This document shows positions 31,835 through 40,907 of a DNA stretch of 64,000 bases, in pieces. A program made the position numbers and the translations under genes. Within the stretch, counting starts at the first letter, position 1; each line of letters begins with the position of its first letter. Location of the stretch: the NCBI RefSeq assembly GCF_013266755.1, contig NZ_JABRWJ010000001.1:744001-808000 (forward strand), written 5' to 3'. The stretch is from Pseudaquabacterium terrae (GTDB lineage Bacteria > Pseudomonadota > Gammaproteobacteria > Burkholderiales > Burkholderiaceae_C). Below the pieces are notes generated by a model that worked only from the letters and a program-made list of their open reading frames with translations, made no database searches and was not told the origin of the DNA.

Positions 31835-32983
31835 ATGCGCCCCGCCGCCGACGTCGTGCCCGATGGCATCGATCGACTGACCCTGCTGCTGGAGTCGACC
31901 GGCGAGGGCGTCTTCGGCATCGACCTCGACGGCCGCTGCACCTTCGTGAATCGCGCCGGTGCCCAGATGCTGGGCTGGCGCACCGAAGAGGTGCTCGGCC
32001 GCAACATGCACGCGCTGATCCACCACAGCCGGCCCGACGGCGCGCACTACCCCGAGTGCGAGTGCCCGATCTTCAATGCCTTCCGCCGCGGCCTGCCCTG
32101 CCGCATCGACGACGAGGTGCTGTGGCGCGCCGACGGCAGCGCCTTCTCGGCCGAATATTCGAGCTACCCGATCCTCGACGGCGGCGAGGTGCGCGGCGCG
32201 GTCGTCACCTTCGTCGACATCAGCGAGCGCAAGGCGGCGCAGGCGCTGCTGCAGCGTACCAACGACGAGCTCGAACGCCGCGTCGCCGAGCGCACGCGTG
32301 AGCTGCGCGAGCTGGCCAACCACCTCGAAGCGGTGCGCGAGACCGAGCGCAAGCGCATCGCGCGCGAGATCCACGACGAGCTCGGCAGCCTGCTGGTGGC
32401 GCTGAAGATGGACGTCAACTGGATGGAGCGCCGCGTCGGCCGCCGCGACGAAGCCTCGCGCAATGAGCTGGCCGCCAAGTGCCAGCGCATGGGCGGGCTG
32501 ATCGACACCGCGGTCGACAAGGTCGGCCGCATCATCACCGACCTGCGGCCCAGCATCCTCGACCACCAGGGCCTGTGGGCGGCGCTGGAATGGCAGGCGC
32601 AGGAGTGGCTGCAGGGCGCGGCCGACGAGATCGACGGCAGCGTGCAGCTGCACGTCAGCGCCGGCGTCGCGCCGCCCGAGGGCGGCCTGGCGATCGCCGT
32701 GTTCCGCATCTTCCAGGAGGTGCTGTCCAACGTCGCGCGCCATGCGCAGGCCAAGCACGTGACGATCCGCCTCGACGTCGATGCGCCGCCCGACCCGGTG
32801 CTGTACCTCGAGGTGCGCGACGACGGCATCGGCACCACGCCCGCGGTGCTCGACGATGCACGCAGCTACGGCGTGATGGGCATGCGCGAGCGTGCGGCGC
32901 ATTTCGGCGGCCGCGTGGTGATCGACAGCGCGCCGGGCTTCGGCACGGTGGTGCGGCTGATGATGCCGCTGGGAGGACCGTGA
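31835..32983 (+). CDS. PAS-domain sensor histidine kinase (NarX/DegS type)
   Basis: 382 residues, soluble. A PAS domain (about 10-135; STGEGVFGIDLDGRCTFVNRAG) contains HYPECECPIF, whose Cys-x-Cys could hold a cofactor or sense redox. A coiled linker (NDELERRVAERTRELRELANHL) leads to a HisKA_3 dimerisation segment with the phosphorylated His at about 180 (REIHDELGSLLVAL), then an HATPase domain (EVLSNVARHAQAKHV, LEVRDDGIGTTP, YGVMGMRERA). It overlaps the regulator gene by one base (TGATG), so they are partners. Position directly upstream of the cyanate genes suggests it controls them (inference). Confidence 0.93.
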   Translation: MRPAADVVPDGIDRLTLLLESTGEGVFGIDLDGRCTFVNRAGAQMLGWRTEEVLGRNMHALIHHSRPDGAHYPECECPIFNAFRRGLPCRIDDEVLWRADGSAFSAEYSSYPILDGGEVRGAVVTFVDISERKAAQALLQRTNDELERRVAERTRELRELANHLEAVRETERKRIAREIHDELGSLLVALKMDVNWMERRVGRRDEASRNELAAKCQRMGGLIDTAVDKVGRIITDLRPSILDHQGLWAALEWQAQEWLQGAADEIDGSVQLHVSAGVAPPEGGLAIAVFRIFQEVLSNVARHAQAKHVTIRLDVDAPPDPVLYLEVRDDGIGTTPAVLDDARSYGVMGMRERAAHFGGRVVIDSAPGFGTVVRLMMPLGGP

Positions 32984-33669
32984 TGGCAGCAACGATCCAG
33001 GTGCTGATCTGCGACGACCACAGCATCGTGCGCCAGGGCATCAAGCAGATCCTGGCCGACGCGTCCGACATCACGCTGGCCGGCGAGGCCGGCAGCGGGC
33101 CGGAGGCGATGGCGCTGGTGCGCTCCGGCGCCGCCGAGGGCCGGCTGCCCGACGTCGTGCTGCTGGACATCGCGATGCCGCAACGCGACGGGCTCGATGT
33201 GCTGAAGACGCTGAAGGCCGAGTTCCCGAAGCTGCCGGTGCTGATGCTCAGCACCTACCCGGACCGCCAGTACGCGGTGCGCAGCCTGAAGCTCGGCGCC
33301 GCCGGCTACCTCAACAAGAGCGCCGACAGCGAGCAGATGATCGAGGCGATCCGCAAGGTGGCGCGCGGCCAGCTCTTCATCACGCCCAGCGTCGCCGAGC
33401 AGCTGGCTGGCGCGGTCGGCGCCGGCTCGGGGCTGAAGAAGGGCCAGGGCAACGACGAGGCGCCGCTGCACGAGCGGCTGTCGCACCGCGAGTACCAGGT
33501 GTTCCGCCTGCTCGCCGCGGGCAAGAGCGTCGGCGAGATTGCCGAACAGTTGGTGCTGTCGCCGAACACCGTCAGCACCTACCGTGCGCGCATCCTCGAG
33601 AAGACCGGCGTGCGCAACGACGTCGAGCTGGCGCTGTACGCGGTGCGGCAGGACCTGCTGCAGGTTTAA
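32983..33669 (+). CDS. NarL/LuxR-type response regulator
   Basis: 228 residues. The receiver domain (1-120) has the acidic pair CDDHSIVRQG, the phosphorylated Asp at about 62 (VVLLDIAMPQRDG), a Ser/Thr in VLMLSTYPD and a Lys in GAAGYLNKSA. The C-terminal LuxR helix-turn-helix (about 158-222) reads LSHREYQVFRLLAAGKSVGEIAEQLVLSPNTVSTYRARIL. Ribosome site GGGAGGA. It shares a TGATG junction with the kinase. An inverted repeat just past its stop (33673-33690) and upstream of cynA is a candidate binding site. Confidence 0.95.
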   Translation: MAATIQVLICDDHSIVRQGIKQILADASDITLAGEAGSGPEAMALVRSGAAEGRLPDVVLLDIAMPQRDGLDVLKTLKAEFPKLPVLMLSTYPDRQYAVRSLKLGAAGYLNKSADSEQMIEAIRKVARGQLFITPSVAEQLAGAVGAGSGLKKGQGNDEAPLHERLSHREYQVFRLLAAGKSVGEIAEQLVLSPNTVSTYRARILEKTGVRNDVELALYAVRQDLLQV

Positions 33670-33672
33670 CCC

Positions 33673-33690
33673 TGTAGTGCCTCCCCTACA
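33673..33690. promoter_or_regulatory. Inverted repeat TGTAG-N8-CTACA upstream of the cyanate genes
   Basis: The two five-base arms are exact inverted copies separated by eight bases, and the site lies about 86 bp upstream of the cynA start. NarL-type regulators bind short inverted heptamers in this kind of arrangement, and the regulator gene ends three bases before it. Assignment as its operator is inference. I could not find a convincing -35/-10 pair in the same region. Confidence 0.4.
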
Positions 33691-33775
33691 AAACAAGCCG
33701 GCGCGCAACGATCGCGCGTGAGGGTCGCGCTTCCTAGCATCGGGGACACCTGCTCCCCTGCTGAGGATGGCCGCG

Positions 33776-35176
33776 ATGAACCCGCACGACCTGGACCCCT
33801 ACGACGCTGACCGTCCGCTGCGCCTGGGCTGTGCCTGCGGCCAACACCGCTCGGCGGCCGAACATGCGGCGCAGACGGCGACCACCGAGCTGCGCCGCCG
33901 CACCGAGAGCGCCGCGTTCGAGGCCGAATCGAACGCCTTCGTCGAAGCCTCGCTGATCAAGGCCCTGTTCCCGCACGACGCGCTGCGGCGCCGCTTCCTG
34001 CGTGCGGTCGGCCGGCCGACCGCGATGGCGGCGATCGCCTCGGTGCTGCCGATCGCGCCGCTGCAGGCACTGGCGCAGGACAAGGCGCTGGCACCGGAAA
34101 AGAAGGACCTGAAGATCGGCTTCATCCCGATCACCTGCGCGACGCCGCTGATCATGGCCCACCCGCTGGGCTTCTATGCCAAGCAGGGGCTGAACGTCGA
34201 GGTCGTCAAGACGGCCGGCTGGGCGCTGATCCGCGACAAGATGCTGAACAAGGAGTACGACGCGACGCACTTCCTGTCGCCGATGCCGCTGGCGATTTCG
34301 CTCGGCCTCGGGTCGACCCCGCAGCCGATGCACGTCGCGACGATCCAGAACACCAACGGCCAGGCGATCACGCTGCACGTCAAGCACAAGGACAAGCGCG
34401 ACCCGAAGGACTGGAAGGGCTTCAAGTTCGCGGTGCCCTTCGAGTACTCGATGCACAACTTCCTGCTGCGCTACTACGTGGCCGAGCACGGGCTCGATCC
34501 GGACCGCGACATCCAGATCCGCGTACTGCCGCCGCCGGAGATGGTGGCCAACCTGCGCGCCGGCAACATCGACGGCTACCTTGGGCCAGACCCCTTCAAC
34601 CAGCGCGCGGTGTTCGAGGAGGTCGGCTTCCTGCACCTGCTGACCAAGGAGCTGTGGCCCGGGCATCCCTGTTGTGCATTTGGCACCTCGGCCGAGTTCA
34701 TCGCCAAGCACCCGAACAGTTTCGCCGCGCTGTACCGCGCGGTGCTGACCGCCGCGGCGATGGCGCGTGACGCGAAGAACCGCGAGCTGATCGCCAAGGT
34801 GATCGCGCCGCAGGCGTATCTCAACCAGCCCGAGACGGTGATCGCGCAGGTGCTGACCGGCAAGTTCGCCGATGGCCTGGGCAAGGTGCAGAACGTGCCC
34901 GACCGCGCCGACTTCGACCCGATCCCGTGGCAGAGCATGGCCGTGTGGATCCTGACGCAGATGAAGCGCTGGGGCTACATCAAGGGCGACGTGAACTACA
35001 AGCAGATCGCCGAGAAGGTCTTCCTGCTGACCGACGCGAAGAAGCACATGAAGGCGCTGGACATGAAGGTGCCTGACGGGGCGTATCCGAAGTTCAGCGT
35101 GATGGGCAAGCCCTTCGATCCGGACAAGGCGGCGGCGTACGCCGACAGTTTCGCGATCCGGCGCTCGGCGGCGTGA
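33776..35176 (+). CDS. cynA: Cyanate/nitrate-type ABC transporter substrate-binding protein
   Basis: 466 residues of the NrtA/CmpA/CynA family. The first ~70 residues form an unusual leader with CACGQH (C19, C21, H24). It is followed by a twin-arginine-like motif RRRFLRAVG at 71-79 and a hydrophobic stretch, so export may be by the Tat route. The binding domain follows: LKIGFIPITCATPLIMAHPLGFYAKQGLNVEVVK, HFLSPMPLAISLGLGS, FKFAVPFEYSMHNFLLRYYVAEHGLDPD and GNIDGYLGPDPFNQRAVFEEVG. Cyanate is preferred over nitrate because cyanase is encoded in the same operon. ATG at 33776 has GAGG at the right distance; the ATG nine bases earlier does not. Ends TGATG into cynB. Confidence 0.88.
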   Translation: MNPHDLDPYDADRPLRLGCACGQHRSAAEHAAQTATTELRRRTESAAFEAESNAFVEASLIKALFPHDALRRRFLRAVGRPTAMAAIASVLPIAPLQALAQDKALAPEKKDLKIGFIPITCATPLIMAHPLGFYAKQGLNVEVVKTAGWALIRDKMLNKEYDATHFLSPMPLAISLGLGSTPQPMHVATIQNTNGQAITLHVKHKDKRDPKDWKGFKFAVPFEYSMHNFLLRYYVAEHGLDPDRDIQIRVLPPPEMVANLRAGNIDGYLGPDPFNQRAVFEEVGFLHLLTKELWPGHPCCAFGTSAEFIAKHPNSFAALYRAVLTAAAMARDAKNRELIAKVIAPQAYLNQPETVIAQVLTGKFADGLGKVQNVPDRADFDPIPWQSMAVWILTQMKRWGYIKGDVNYKQIAEKVFLLTDAKKHMKALDMKVPDGAYPKFSVMGKPFDPDKAAAYADSFAIRRSAA

Positions 35177-36060
35177 TGAAGTTGCAGTTCAAGGCGCCGC
35201 TGCTGTCGCTGCTGCTGCTGGCGCTGCTGCTCGGCATCTGGCATCTGGCCACCTTGCAGCCGGTCGCGGTGCCGAAAGCGCCCGGCCCTGCACTGACGGC
35301 CGAGCAGATCGAGTACGCCAAGCTGATGGGCAAGGACCCGACCGCCGGCAGCAGCGACGGCGCCGGCGAGGTCAAGAAGTCCGGCTTCCCGACGCTCGGC
35401 CAGATGGCCGCGACGATCGGCCGCCAGCTCGCCGACCCGTTCTTCGACAACGGCCCGAACGACAAGGGCGTCGGCCTGCAGCTGGCGTATTCGCTCGGCC
35501 GCGTCGCGCTGGGCTACCTGATCGCCGCGGCGGTGGCGATCCCGCTCGGCTTCGTGATCGGCATGAGCCCGCTCGCCTACCGCGCGCTCGATCCGTTCAT
35601 CCAGGTGCTCAAGCCCATCTCGCCGCTGGCCTGGATGCCGCTGGCGCTCTACACGATCAAGGACTCGTCGATCAGCGGCATCTTCGTGATCTTCATCTGC
35701 TCGGTCTGGCCGATGCTGATCAACACCGCGTTCGGTGTCGCGGGCGTCAGGCGCGAGTGGCTCAACGTCGCCCGCACGCTGGAGGTCAAGCCGCTGCGGC
35801 GTGCCTTCGAAGTGATCCTGCCGGCCGCCGCGCCGACCATCCTGACCGGCATGCGCATCAGCATGGGCATCGCCTGGCTGGTGATCGTCGCCGCCGAGAT
35901 GCTGGTCGGCGGCACCGGCATCGGCTACTTCGTGTGGAACGAGTGGAACAACCTGTCGCTGCCGAACGTGATCTTCGCGATCCTCGTCATCGGCATCGTC
36001 GGCATGCTGCTCGATGCGATGTTCGCGCGGCTGCAGAAGGTGGTGACCTATGCCGACTGA
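35176..36060 (+). CDS. cynB: Cyanate/nitrate-type ABC transporter permease
   Basis: 294 residues of the NrtB/TauC permease type. One N-terminal helix (PLLSLLLLALLLGIWHLATL), a periplasmic loop of about 80 residues, then the BPD_transp_1 core (YSLGRVALGYLIAAAVAIPLGFVIG) with the ATPase-contact loop EWLNVARTLEVKPLRRAFEVILPAAAPTILTGMRI. It forms the inner-membrane channel with CynD. ATG at 35176 shares one base with the cynA stop; a GTG three bases earlier is also in frame. Overlaps cynD by 11 bases. Confidence 0.93.
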   Translation: MKLQFKAPLLSLLLLALLLGIWHLATLQPVAVPKAPGPALTAEQIEYAKLMGKDPTAGSSDGAGEVKKSGFPTLGQMAATIGRQLADPFFDNGPNDKGVGLQLAYSLGRVALGYLIAAAVAIPLGFVIGMSPLAYRALDPFIQVLKPISPLAWMPLALYTIKDSSISGIFVIFICSVWPMLINTAFGVAGVRREWLNVARTLEVKPLRRAFEVILPAAAPTILTGMRISMGIAWLVIVAAEMLVGGTGIGYFVWNEWNNLSLPNVIFAILVIGIVGMLLDAMFARLQKVVTYAD

Positions 36061-36961
36061 TGCAACTCCGTTCCTGAAGGTCGAGCAGCTCGGCAAGACC
36101 TATCCGGGCGCTTCGGAGCCCGTCTTCGACCGCGTCAACTTTCAGATCGGCGAGGGCGAATTCGTCTGCATCATCGGCCACAGCGGCTGCGGCAAGACGA
36201 CGATCCTCAACGTGCTGGCCGGCCTGGAAACGGCCAGCAGCGGCCACGTCTTCATGGACCGGCGCGAAGTGGCGGGCCCCGGGCTCGAGCGCGGCGTCGT
36301 CTTCCAGGGTCATGCGCTGATGCCGTGGTTGAGCGTGCGCAGCAACATCGCCTTCGCGGTGCGCAGCAAGTGGCCGGACTGGACGCGCGCGCAGGTGGAC
36401 GCGCATGTCGAACGTTATGTCGAGATGGTCGGCCTCGCCGCGGCGATCGACAAGAAACCGCAGGCGCTGTCCGGCGGCATGAAGCAGCGCGTCGGCATCG
36501 CGCGCGCGTTTGCGATCCAGCCCCGCATGCTGCTGCTCGACGAACCCTTCGGCGCGCTCGACGCGCTGACGCGCGGCACGATCCAGGACGAGCTGCTGCG
36601 CATCTGCGCCGAGACGCACCAGACGGTGTTCATGATCACGCACGACGTCGACGAGGCGATCCTGCTCGCCGACCGCATCCTCTTGATGAGCAACGGCCCG
36701 CAGGCGCGCATCGGCGAGATCGTCGTCAACACGATGGCGCGCGACCGCCAGCGCGCGACCTTGCACCACGACCCGCAGTACTACCGCATCCGCAACCACC
36801 TGGTCGACTTCCTCGTCGCGCGCAGCCAGCACCTGTCGCATGGCCGCGCGCCCGAGGTTCCGCCGACCGTCCGCCCCGGCTTGAACGACGTCAGCGACGG
36901 CAACGACGCGCCCGACGACGACGCCGAGGTGATCCCCTTCCATCCGAGGAGAAGCGCATGA
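36050..36961 (+). CDS. cynD: Cyanate/nitrate-type ABC transporter ATP-binding protein
   Basis: 303 residues. Walker A is GHSGCGKTT at about 43-51, the signature LSGGMKQR at about 141-148, and Walker [13 protein letters not shown]. The family is NrtD/TauB type. The C-terminal ~50 residues are rich in Asp and Asn ([14 protein letters not shown]), a non-catalytic tail. It overlaps cynS by four bases (ATGA), so the transporter and cyanase are translationally linked. Standard length and motifs. Confidence 0.94.
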   Translation: MPTDATPFLKVEQLGKTYPGASEPVFDRVNFQIGEGEFVCIIGHSGCGKTTILNVLAGLETASSGHVFMDRREVAGPGLERGVVFQGHALMPWLSVRSNIAFAVRSKWPDWTRAQVDAHVERYVEMVGLAAAIDKKPQALSGGMKQRVGIARAFAIQPRMLLLDEPFGALDALTRGTIQDELLRICAETHQTVFMITHDVDEAILLADRILLMSNGPQARIGEIVVNTMARDRQRATLHHDPQYYRIRNHLVDFLVARSQHLSHGRAPEVPPTVRPGLNDVSDGNDAPDDDAEVIPFHPRRSA

Positions 36962-37401
36962 ACCGTCTGGACGTCACCGAGAAGATCATCACCACGCGTG
37001 TCGCGAAGGGCCTGAAGTGGTCCGACGTCGCCGCGAAGGTCGGCCTGAGCAAGGAGTGGGTGACCGCGGCCTGCCTGGGCCAGATGACGCTGAACGAGGA
37101 GCAGGCCGGCATCGTTGCCGAGCTGTTCGGCCTGAGCGCCGAGGAGAAGCGCTGGCTGATGGTCGTGCCCTACAAGGGGTCGCTGCCGACCGCCGTGCCG
37201 ACCGATCCGCTGATCTACCGCTTCTACGAGCTGGTCAGCGTCTACGGCATGACCTTCAAGGAGCTGATCCACGAGGAGTTCGGCGACGGCATCATGAGCG
37301 CGATCGACTTCAAGATGGACCTGCAGCGCGAACCCGATCCGAAGGGCGACCGCGTCAGCATCACGATGTCGGGCAAGTTCCTTCCCTACAAGACCTACTG
37401 A
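36958..37401 (+). CDS. cynS: Cyanate hydratase (cyanase)
   Basis: 147 residues. Catalyses cyanate plus bicarbonate to ammonia and two CO2, freeing nitrogen from cyanate. The N-terminal helical domain ([22 protein letters not shown]) is followed by the decamer-forming active-site domain with the catalytic Arg and Glu in [13 protein letters not shown] and the Ser in [11 protein letters not shown]-terminal GKFLPYKTY is typical. GAGGAG precedes the ATG. It overlaps cynD and joins the next gene by TGATG. The bicarbonate it needs could be supplied by the carbonic anhydrase at 53675, though that gene is far away. Confidence 0.97.
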   Translation: MNRLDVTEKIITTRVAKGLKWSDVAAKVGLSKEWVTAACLGQMTLNEEQAGIVAELFGLSAEEKRWLMVVPYKGSLPTAVPTDPLIYRFYELVSVYGMTFKELIHEEFGDGIMSAIDFKMDLQREPDPKGDRVSITMSGKFLPYKTY

Positions 37402-37871
37402 TGTCGAGCCCCCCGCCGCTGGTGCCGCCGTTCACCGAGGAGACGGCACGCCTGAAGGTGCGCCTGGCCGAGGACGCGTGGAATACGCGCGACCCGGACC
37501 GCGTGGCCAAGGTCTACACCGAGGACACGCGCTGGCGCAACCGCGCGGAGTTCCCGGTCGGCCGCGAGGCGGTGCGTGCCTTCCTGCGCCGCAAGTGGGA
37601 CCGCGAGCTCGACTACCGGCTGATCAAGGAGCTGTGGGCGTTCGGCGCCGACCGGCTCGCGGTGCGCTTCGCCTACGAGTGGCACGACGACGCGGGCCAG
37701 TGGTACCGCTCGTACGGCAACGAGAACTGGGAATTCGACGCTGCCGGATTGATGCGCGCGCGCCACGCCAGCATCAACGACAAGCCTATCGCCGAAAGCG
37801 AGCGGCTCTACCGCTGGCCGATCGGCCGCCGGCCCGACGAGCATCCGGGCCTGAGCGCACTCGGGCTGTAG
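37401..37871 (+). CDS. DUF1348 (NTF2-like) protein in the cyanate operon
   Basis: 156 residues of the DUF1348/SnoaL-like family with an NTF2 cone fold. Visible are [52 protein letters not shown] and [23 protein letters not shown], where the repeated Trp, Tyr and Asp line the family's pocket. It begins at the last base of cynS (TGATG), so it is probably part of the same operon. The family has no established reaction; a role in cyanate or thiocyanate use is inferred from position only. Confidence 0.88.
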   Translation: MSSPPPLVPPFTEETARLKVRLAEDAWNTRDPDRVAKVYTEDTRWRNRAEFPVGREAVRAFLRRKWDRELDYRLIKELWAFGADRLAVRFAYEWHDDAGQWYRSYGNENWEFDAAGLMRARHASINDKPIAESERLYRWPIGRRPDEHPGLSALGL

Positions 37872-37909
37872 CTATCATCGCCGCTCCCCACCGCGCAAGG
37901 GAGCTGGCG

Positions 37910-38632
37910 ATGAGTTCTTCGACGGAACAGATGCGCCTGCTGGCCGGTGCCAGCGGCTTCTCGTACAAGGAATGGTGCGGCAGCTTCTATCCCGAGAAGC
38001 TGGCGGCCGACGCGATGCTCGGCTTCTACGCCGAGCGGCTGCCGACGGTCGAGATCAACAACACCTTCTACCGCATGCCCAAACGCGAGCTGCTCGCCGA
38101 CTGGGCGCAGACGACGCCGGCGGGCTTCCGCTTCGCGATCAAGGCCTCGCGCCGCATCACGCACGATGGCCGGCTGAAGGCCGAGCAGGTCGCCGAGTCG
38201 GTCGAGTACCTGTACCGCAACCTCGAATCGCTGGGCGACAAGCGCGGTCCGGTGCTGTTCCAGCTGCCGCCGAACCTGAAGCGCGACCTGCCGCGGCTGA
38301 CCGCCTTCCTCGCGCTGCTGCCGCCGGACCACCGCGCGGTGTTCGAATTCCGCGAGCCGAGCTGGTTCGACGACGCGGTCTACGACGCGCTGAAGTCCGC
38401 CGGCGCCGTGCTGTGCCTGTCGGAGCGCGAGAACAACGAGCCGCCGCCGCTGGTGTCCACGGCTTCCTGGGGTTATCTGCGGCTGCGGCTGGAGCAGTAC
38501 AGCGATGCTGATCTCGCTGCCTGGGCCGAGCGCATTGCCGCCACCGGGTGGGGCGAGAGCTTCGCCTACTTCATGCACGAGCCGACCGCGCCGGCCTACG
38601 CGCAGGCGCTGATGGCCGCAGCGGCGCGCTGA
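37910..38632 (+). CDS. DUF72 domain protein (second copy)
   Basis: 240 residues of the same family as the gene at 3592 but clearly diverged: GASGFSYKEWCGSFYPEKLAADAMLGFYAERLPTVEINNTFYRMPKRELLADW, FAIKASRRITHD, GPVLFQLPPNLKRD and FEFREPSWFDD. This is the more typical, shorter form. AGGGAG is well placed before the ATG at 37910. It lies 38 bp after the DUF1348 gene and may be a further member of the cyanate transcript or stand alone. Role unknown. Confidence 0.9.
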   Translation: MSSSTEQMRLLAGASGFSYKEWCGSFYPEKLAADAMLGFYAERLPTVEINNTFYRMPKRELLADWAQTTPAGFRFAIKASRRITHDGRLKAEQVAESVEYLYRNLESLGDKRGPVLFQLPPNLKRDLPRLTAFLALLPPDHRAVFEFREPSWFDDAVYDALKSAGAVLCLSERENNEPPPLVSTASWGYLRLRLEQYSDADLAAWAERIAATGWGESFAYFMHEPTAPAYAQALMAAAAR

Positions 38633-38651
38633 GCGCCGCTGGGCGGCCGAA

Positions 38652-39698
38652 TCACTCGTCCGCGACCTTCAGCACCAGCTTGCCGAAGTTCTCGCCGTCG
38701 AACAGCTTGTTCAGCGTCTGCGGGAACACGGCGATGCCACCGTCGACGACGTCTTCCTTGCTCTTCATCGTGCCGGCCTTGAGATACCCGGCCATCTCGG
38801 CGATCGCCACGCCGTAGCGGTCGGCGTAGTCGAACACCACCATGCCCTGCATGCGTGCGCGATTGACCAGCAGCGACAGGTAGTTCTTCGGCCCCTGCAC
38901 GACGCCGCCCTCGTTGTTGTACTGGCTGATCGCGCCGCAGATCACGATGCGCGCGTGGCGGGTGATGCGCGCCAGCACCGCATCGAGGATCTCGCCGCCG
39001 ACGTTGTCGAAGTAGACGTCGACGCCCTTCGGGCAGTGTTCCTTCAGGCCGTCTTTCACCGAGCCGGCCTTGTAGTCGATGCAGGCGTCGAAACCGAGCT
39101 CCTTGACGACCCACTCGCACTTCTCCGGCCCGCCGGCGATGCCGACCGCGCGGCAGCCCTTGAGCTTGGCGAGCTGGCCCACCGTCTGGCCGACCGCACC
39201 GGCGGCACCCGAGACGACCACCGTCTCGCCCGGCTTCGGCTCGCCGACCTCGAGCAGGCCGAAGTAGCCGGTCATGCCGGGCATGCCGAGCACGTTGAGC
39301 CACTGCGTGACGCTGCCATAGCGCAGGTCGATCTTCGTCAGGCCCGAGCGCTTGACCTGCTCGGGCGTGTAGCTGGCGTACTCCTGCACGCCGGGGCCGC
39401 CGGTGACGATGTCGCCGACCGCAAAGCCGGCATGCTTCGAGGCGATCACGCGGCCGATGCCGCCGGCGCGCATCACCTCGCCGATGCCGACCGGCGGGAT
39501 GTAGCTCTTGGCATCGTTGAGCCAGCCGCGCATCGCCGGGTCCAACGACAGCGCCAGCGTCTTGACCAGCACGCCGCCATCGGCCGGCTCGGCGACCGGC
39601 TCCTCGGTGAACTGCCAGTTCTCCGGACCGGTGCGGCCGGTCGGGCGCGCGGCAAGGCGGACCTGGTGGTTGACGAGCGAAGCGAGCGTGCTGGACAT
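38652..39698 (-). CDS. NADPH-dependent MDR oxidoreductase (leukotriene B4 12-hydroxydehydrogenase/CurA-like)
   Basis: 348 residues of the zinc-free medium-chain reductase group that reduces alpha,beta-unsaturated ketones. Substrate-side features are SLDPAMRGWLNDAKSYIPPVGIGEVMRAGG and MTGYFGLLEVGEPKPGETVVVSGAAGAVG, the NADPH-binding loop. VDVYFDNVGGEILDAVL and GAISQYNN complete the signature. Start 39698 is supported by GGAGG; the in-frame ATG at 39740 is not. Cytosolic; probably detoxifies reactive carbonyls. Confidence 0.93.
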   Translation of the reverse strand: MSSTLASLVNHQVRLAARPTGRTGPENWQFTEEPVAEPADGGVLVKTLALSLDPAMRGWLNDAKSYIPPVGIGEVMRAGGIGRVIASKHAGFAVGDIVTGGPGVQEYASYTPEQVKRSGLTKIDLRYGSVTQWLNVLGMPGMTGYFGLLEVGEPKPGETVVVSGAAGAVGQTVGQLAKLKGCRAVGIAGGPEKCEWVVKELGFDACIDYKAGSVKDGLKEHCPKGVDVYFDNVGGEILDAVLARITRHARIVICGAISQYNNEGGVVQGPKNYLSLLVNRARMQGMVVFDYADRYGVAIAEMAGYLKAGTMKSKEDVVDGGIAVFPQTLNKLFDGENFGKLVLKVADE

Positions 39699-39767
39699 GG
39701 CGGACCTCCGGAAAACGGGCAAATGCGTTCGAGCCGGCATGCTAGGGCCGCGCTCGCGCGGGGCTTG

Positions 39768-40352
39768 TCACCCCCGCGACGGCGGCAGCAGCGGGCCGTA
39801 AACAGCGACCTCACGCCAACCCAGCGCAGCCATGTCAGGTTCGCGCAGATGGCCCTCGCTGGGCAGCATGAATTCGTCGATCTGCGGCGGCGCGATGCGC
39901 GTGCCGGCGAGCATCGCGTGCACCTGGCCGCGGTGGTGCACCTGGTGGTTCAGCAGGTGCGCAAGCACATGGCCGGCGCGGTCGCGCTGCACGTGGTCGC
40001 GGCGTTGCATGCGCACCTCGGCATCCAGCCCGGCGGCATCGAGGGCCTCGCAGAAAGTGATCAGCCGGTGGTCAGCCACCGCCTGCGCGGCCGCCAGCGG
40101 TGGCAGCGTGTCGTGCTGCGGCACCTCATCGGCTTGCTTGACCATGTCGGCCTCGCCGTGCAGCGCGGCGAGGTAGTAGACGTCGACCATCAGGATGTGG
40201 TTCAGCGTCTCGATCAGGCTGGGGAAGAAGCTGGTGCGCGGGGCGTGCAGTTCGTCGCGCGTCAGCGGCGCCATCGCCGTGTGCAGCCGGTGATTGGCGA
40301 GCCGGTTCGCATGCGCCTGGATGCGCAGGTAGTGCAGCAGGTCCAGCGCCAT
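39768..40352 (-). CDS. DinB-family protein
   Basis: 194 residues forming the four-helix DinB/YfiT metal-binding bundle. The likely metal ligands are His in LIETLNHILMVDVYYL and the pair in HVLAHLLNHQVHHRGQVHAML (HxxxH). Family members are thiol transferases or damage-inducible proteins of unclear role. Shortly upstream of the MDR reductase on the same strand. GGGAGA precedes the ATG. Confidence 0.9.
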   Translation of the reverse strand: MALDLLHYLRIQAHANRLANHRLHTAMAPLTRDELHAPRTSFFPSLIETLNHILMVDVYYLAALHGEADMVKQADEVPQHDTLPPLAAAQAVADHRLITFCEALDAAGLDAEVRMQRRDHVQRDRAGHVLAHLLNHQVHHRGQVHAMLAGTRIAPPQIDEFMLPSEGHLREPDMAALGWREVAVYGPLLPPSRG

Positions 40353-40421
40353 CGTCTGGTCTCCCGGGGGTTGAGCGCCGAGTATCCCGCTGCCGGATTG
40401 ACCCGCCGGCGACCGGCGTTT

Positions 40422-40907
40422 TCAGCGCGCCGGGCGGCCGCGCTTGGTGCGGAACGCCGCCAGCCCCTGCGCCGCCTGGCCGCGCACCTTTCCGCGCATC
40501 AGCGGCGTCCAGCCGAGCAGCACGCCGGCCGCGCCGAGCGCCTGGCGCGACCAGGCCCAGAAATCGAAGCGGTCGCGCTGCTCGACGATCAGCCCGTCGC
40601 GGAAGCGGAATTCGGAAGCGATCGGGTTGGCCACCGGCCGGCCGGTCGGGCTGAAGGTGTAGTGCGCGACGCAGTCGGCGCGGCCCTCGCCCGCGACCAT
40701 CACGCGGCCGCCCGGCTGGAGCCGGAAGTCCTGGGCACGAACGGCCATCATGCGCCACATGTCGCCGACCTCGTCGCCTTCGAGCGCCGGGAACACCGGG
40801 TCGGAAAAGCGCGCCTGCGGGTGGTAGCAGGCGGCCATCGCCTCGGCGTCGAATCGGGCGAACGCGGCATAGAAGCGTTCGAGCAGCGCGGCTTCGGGGG
40901 TGCTCAT
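40422..40907 (-). CDS. NTF2-like (SnoaL) protein
   Basis: 161 residues with the SnoaL-like polyketide-cyclase fold: ALLERFYAAFARFDAEAMAACYHPQARFSDPVFPALEGDEVGDMWRMM, then VAHYTFSPTGRPVANPIASEFRFRDGLIVEQRDRFDFWAWSRQALG. The C-terminal ~35 residues are basic and outside the domain (KVRGQAAQGLAAFRTKRGRPAR). No substrate can be assigned. It is divergent from the AraC-type regulator (113 bp), which may control it. Confidence 0.88.
   Translation of the reverse strand: MSTPEAALLERFYAAFARFDAEAMAACYHPQARFSDPVFPALEGDEVGDMWRMMAVRAQDFRLQPGGRVMVAGEGRADCVAHYTFSPTGRPVANPIASEFRFRDGLIVEQRDRFDFWAWSRQALGAAGVLLGWTPLMRGKVRGQAAQGLAAFRTKRGRPAR

Noticed and set aside
33767-33775. First ATG (33767) as the cynA start
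   Set aside because: The GAGG ribosome site touches it directly; the ATG at 33776 has proper spacing and the same frame.
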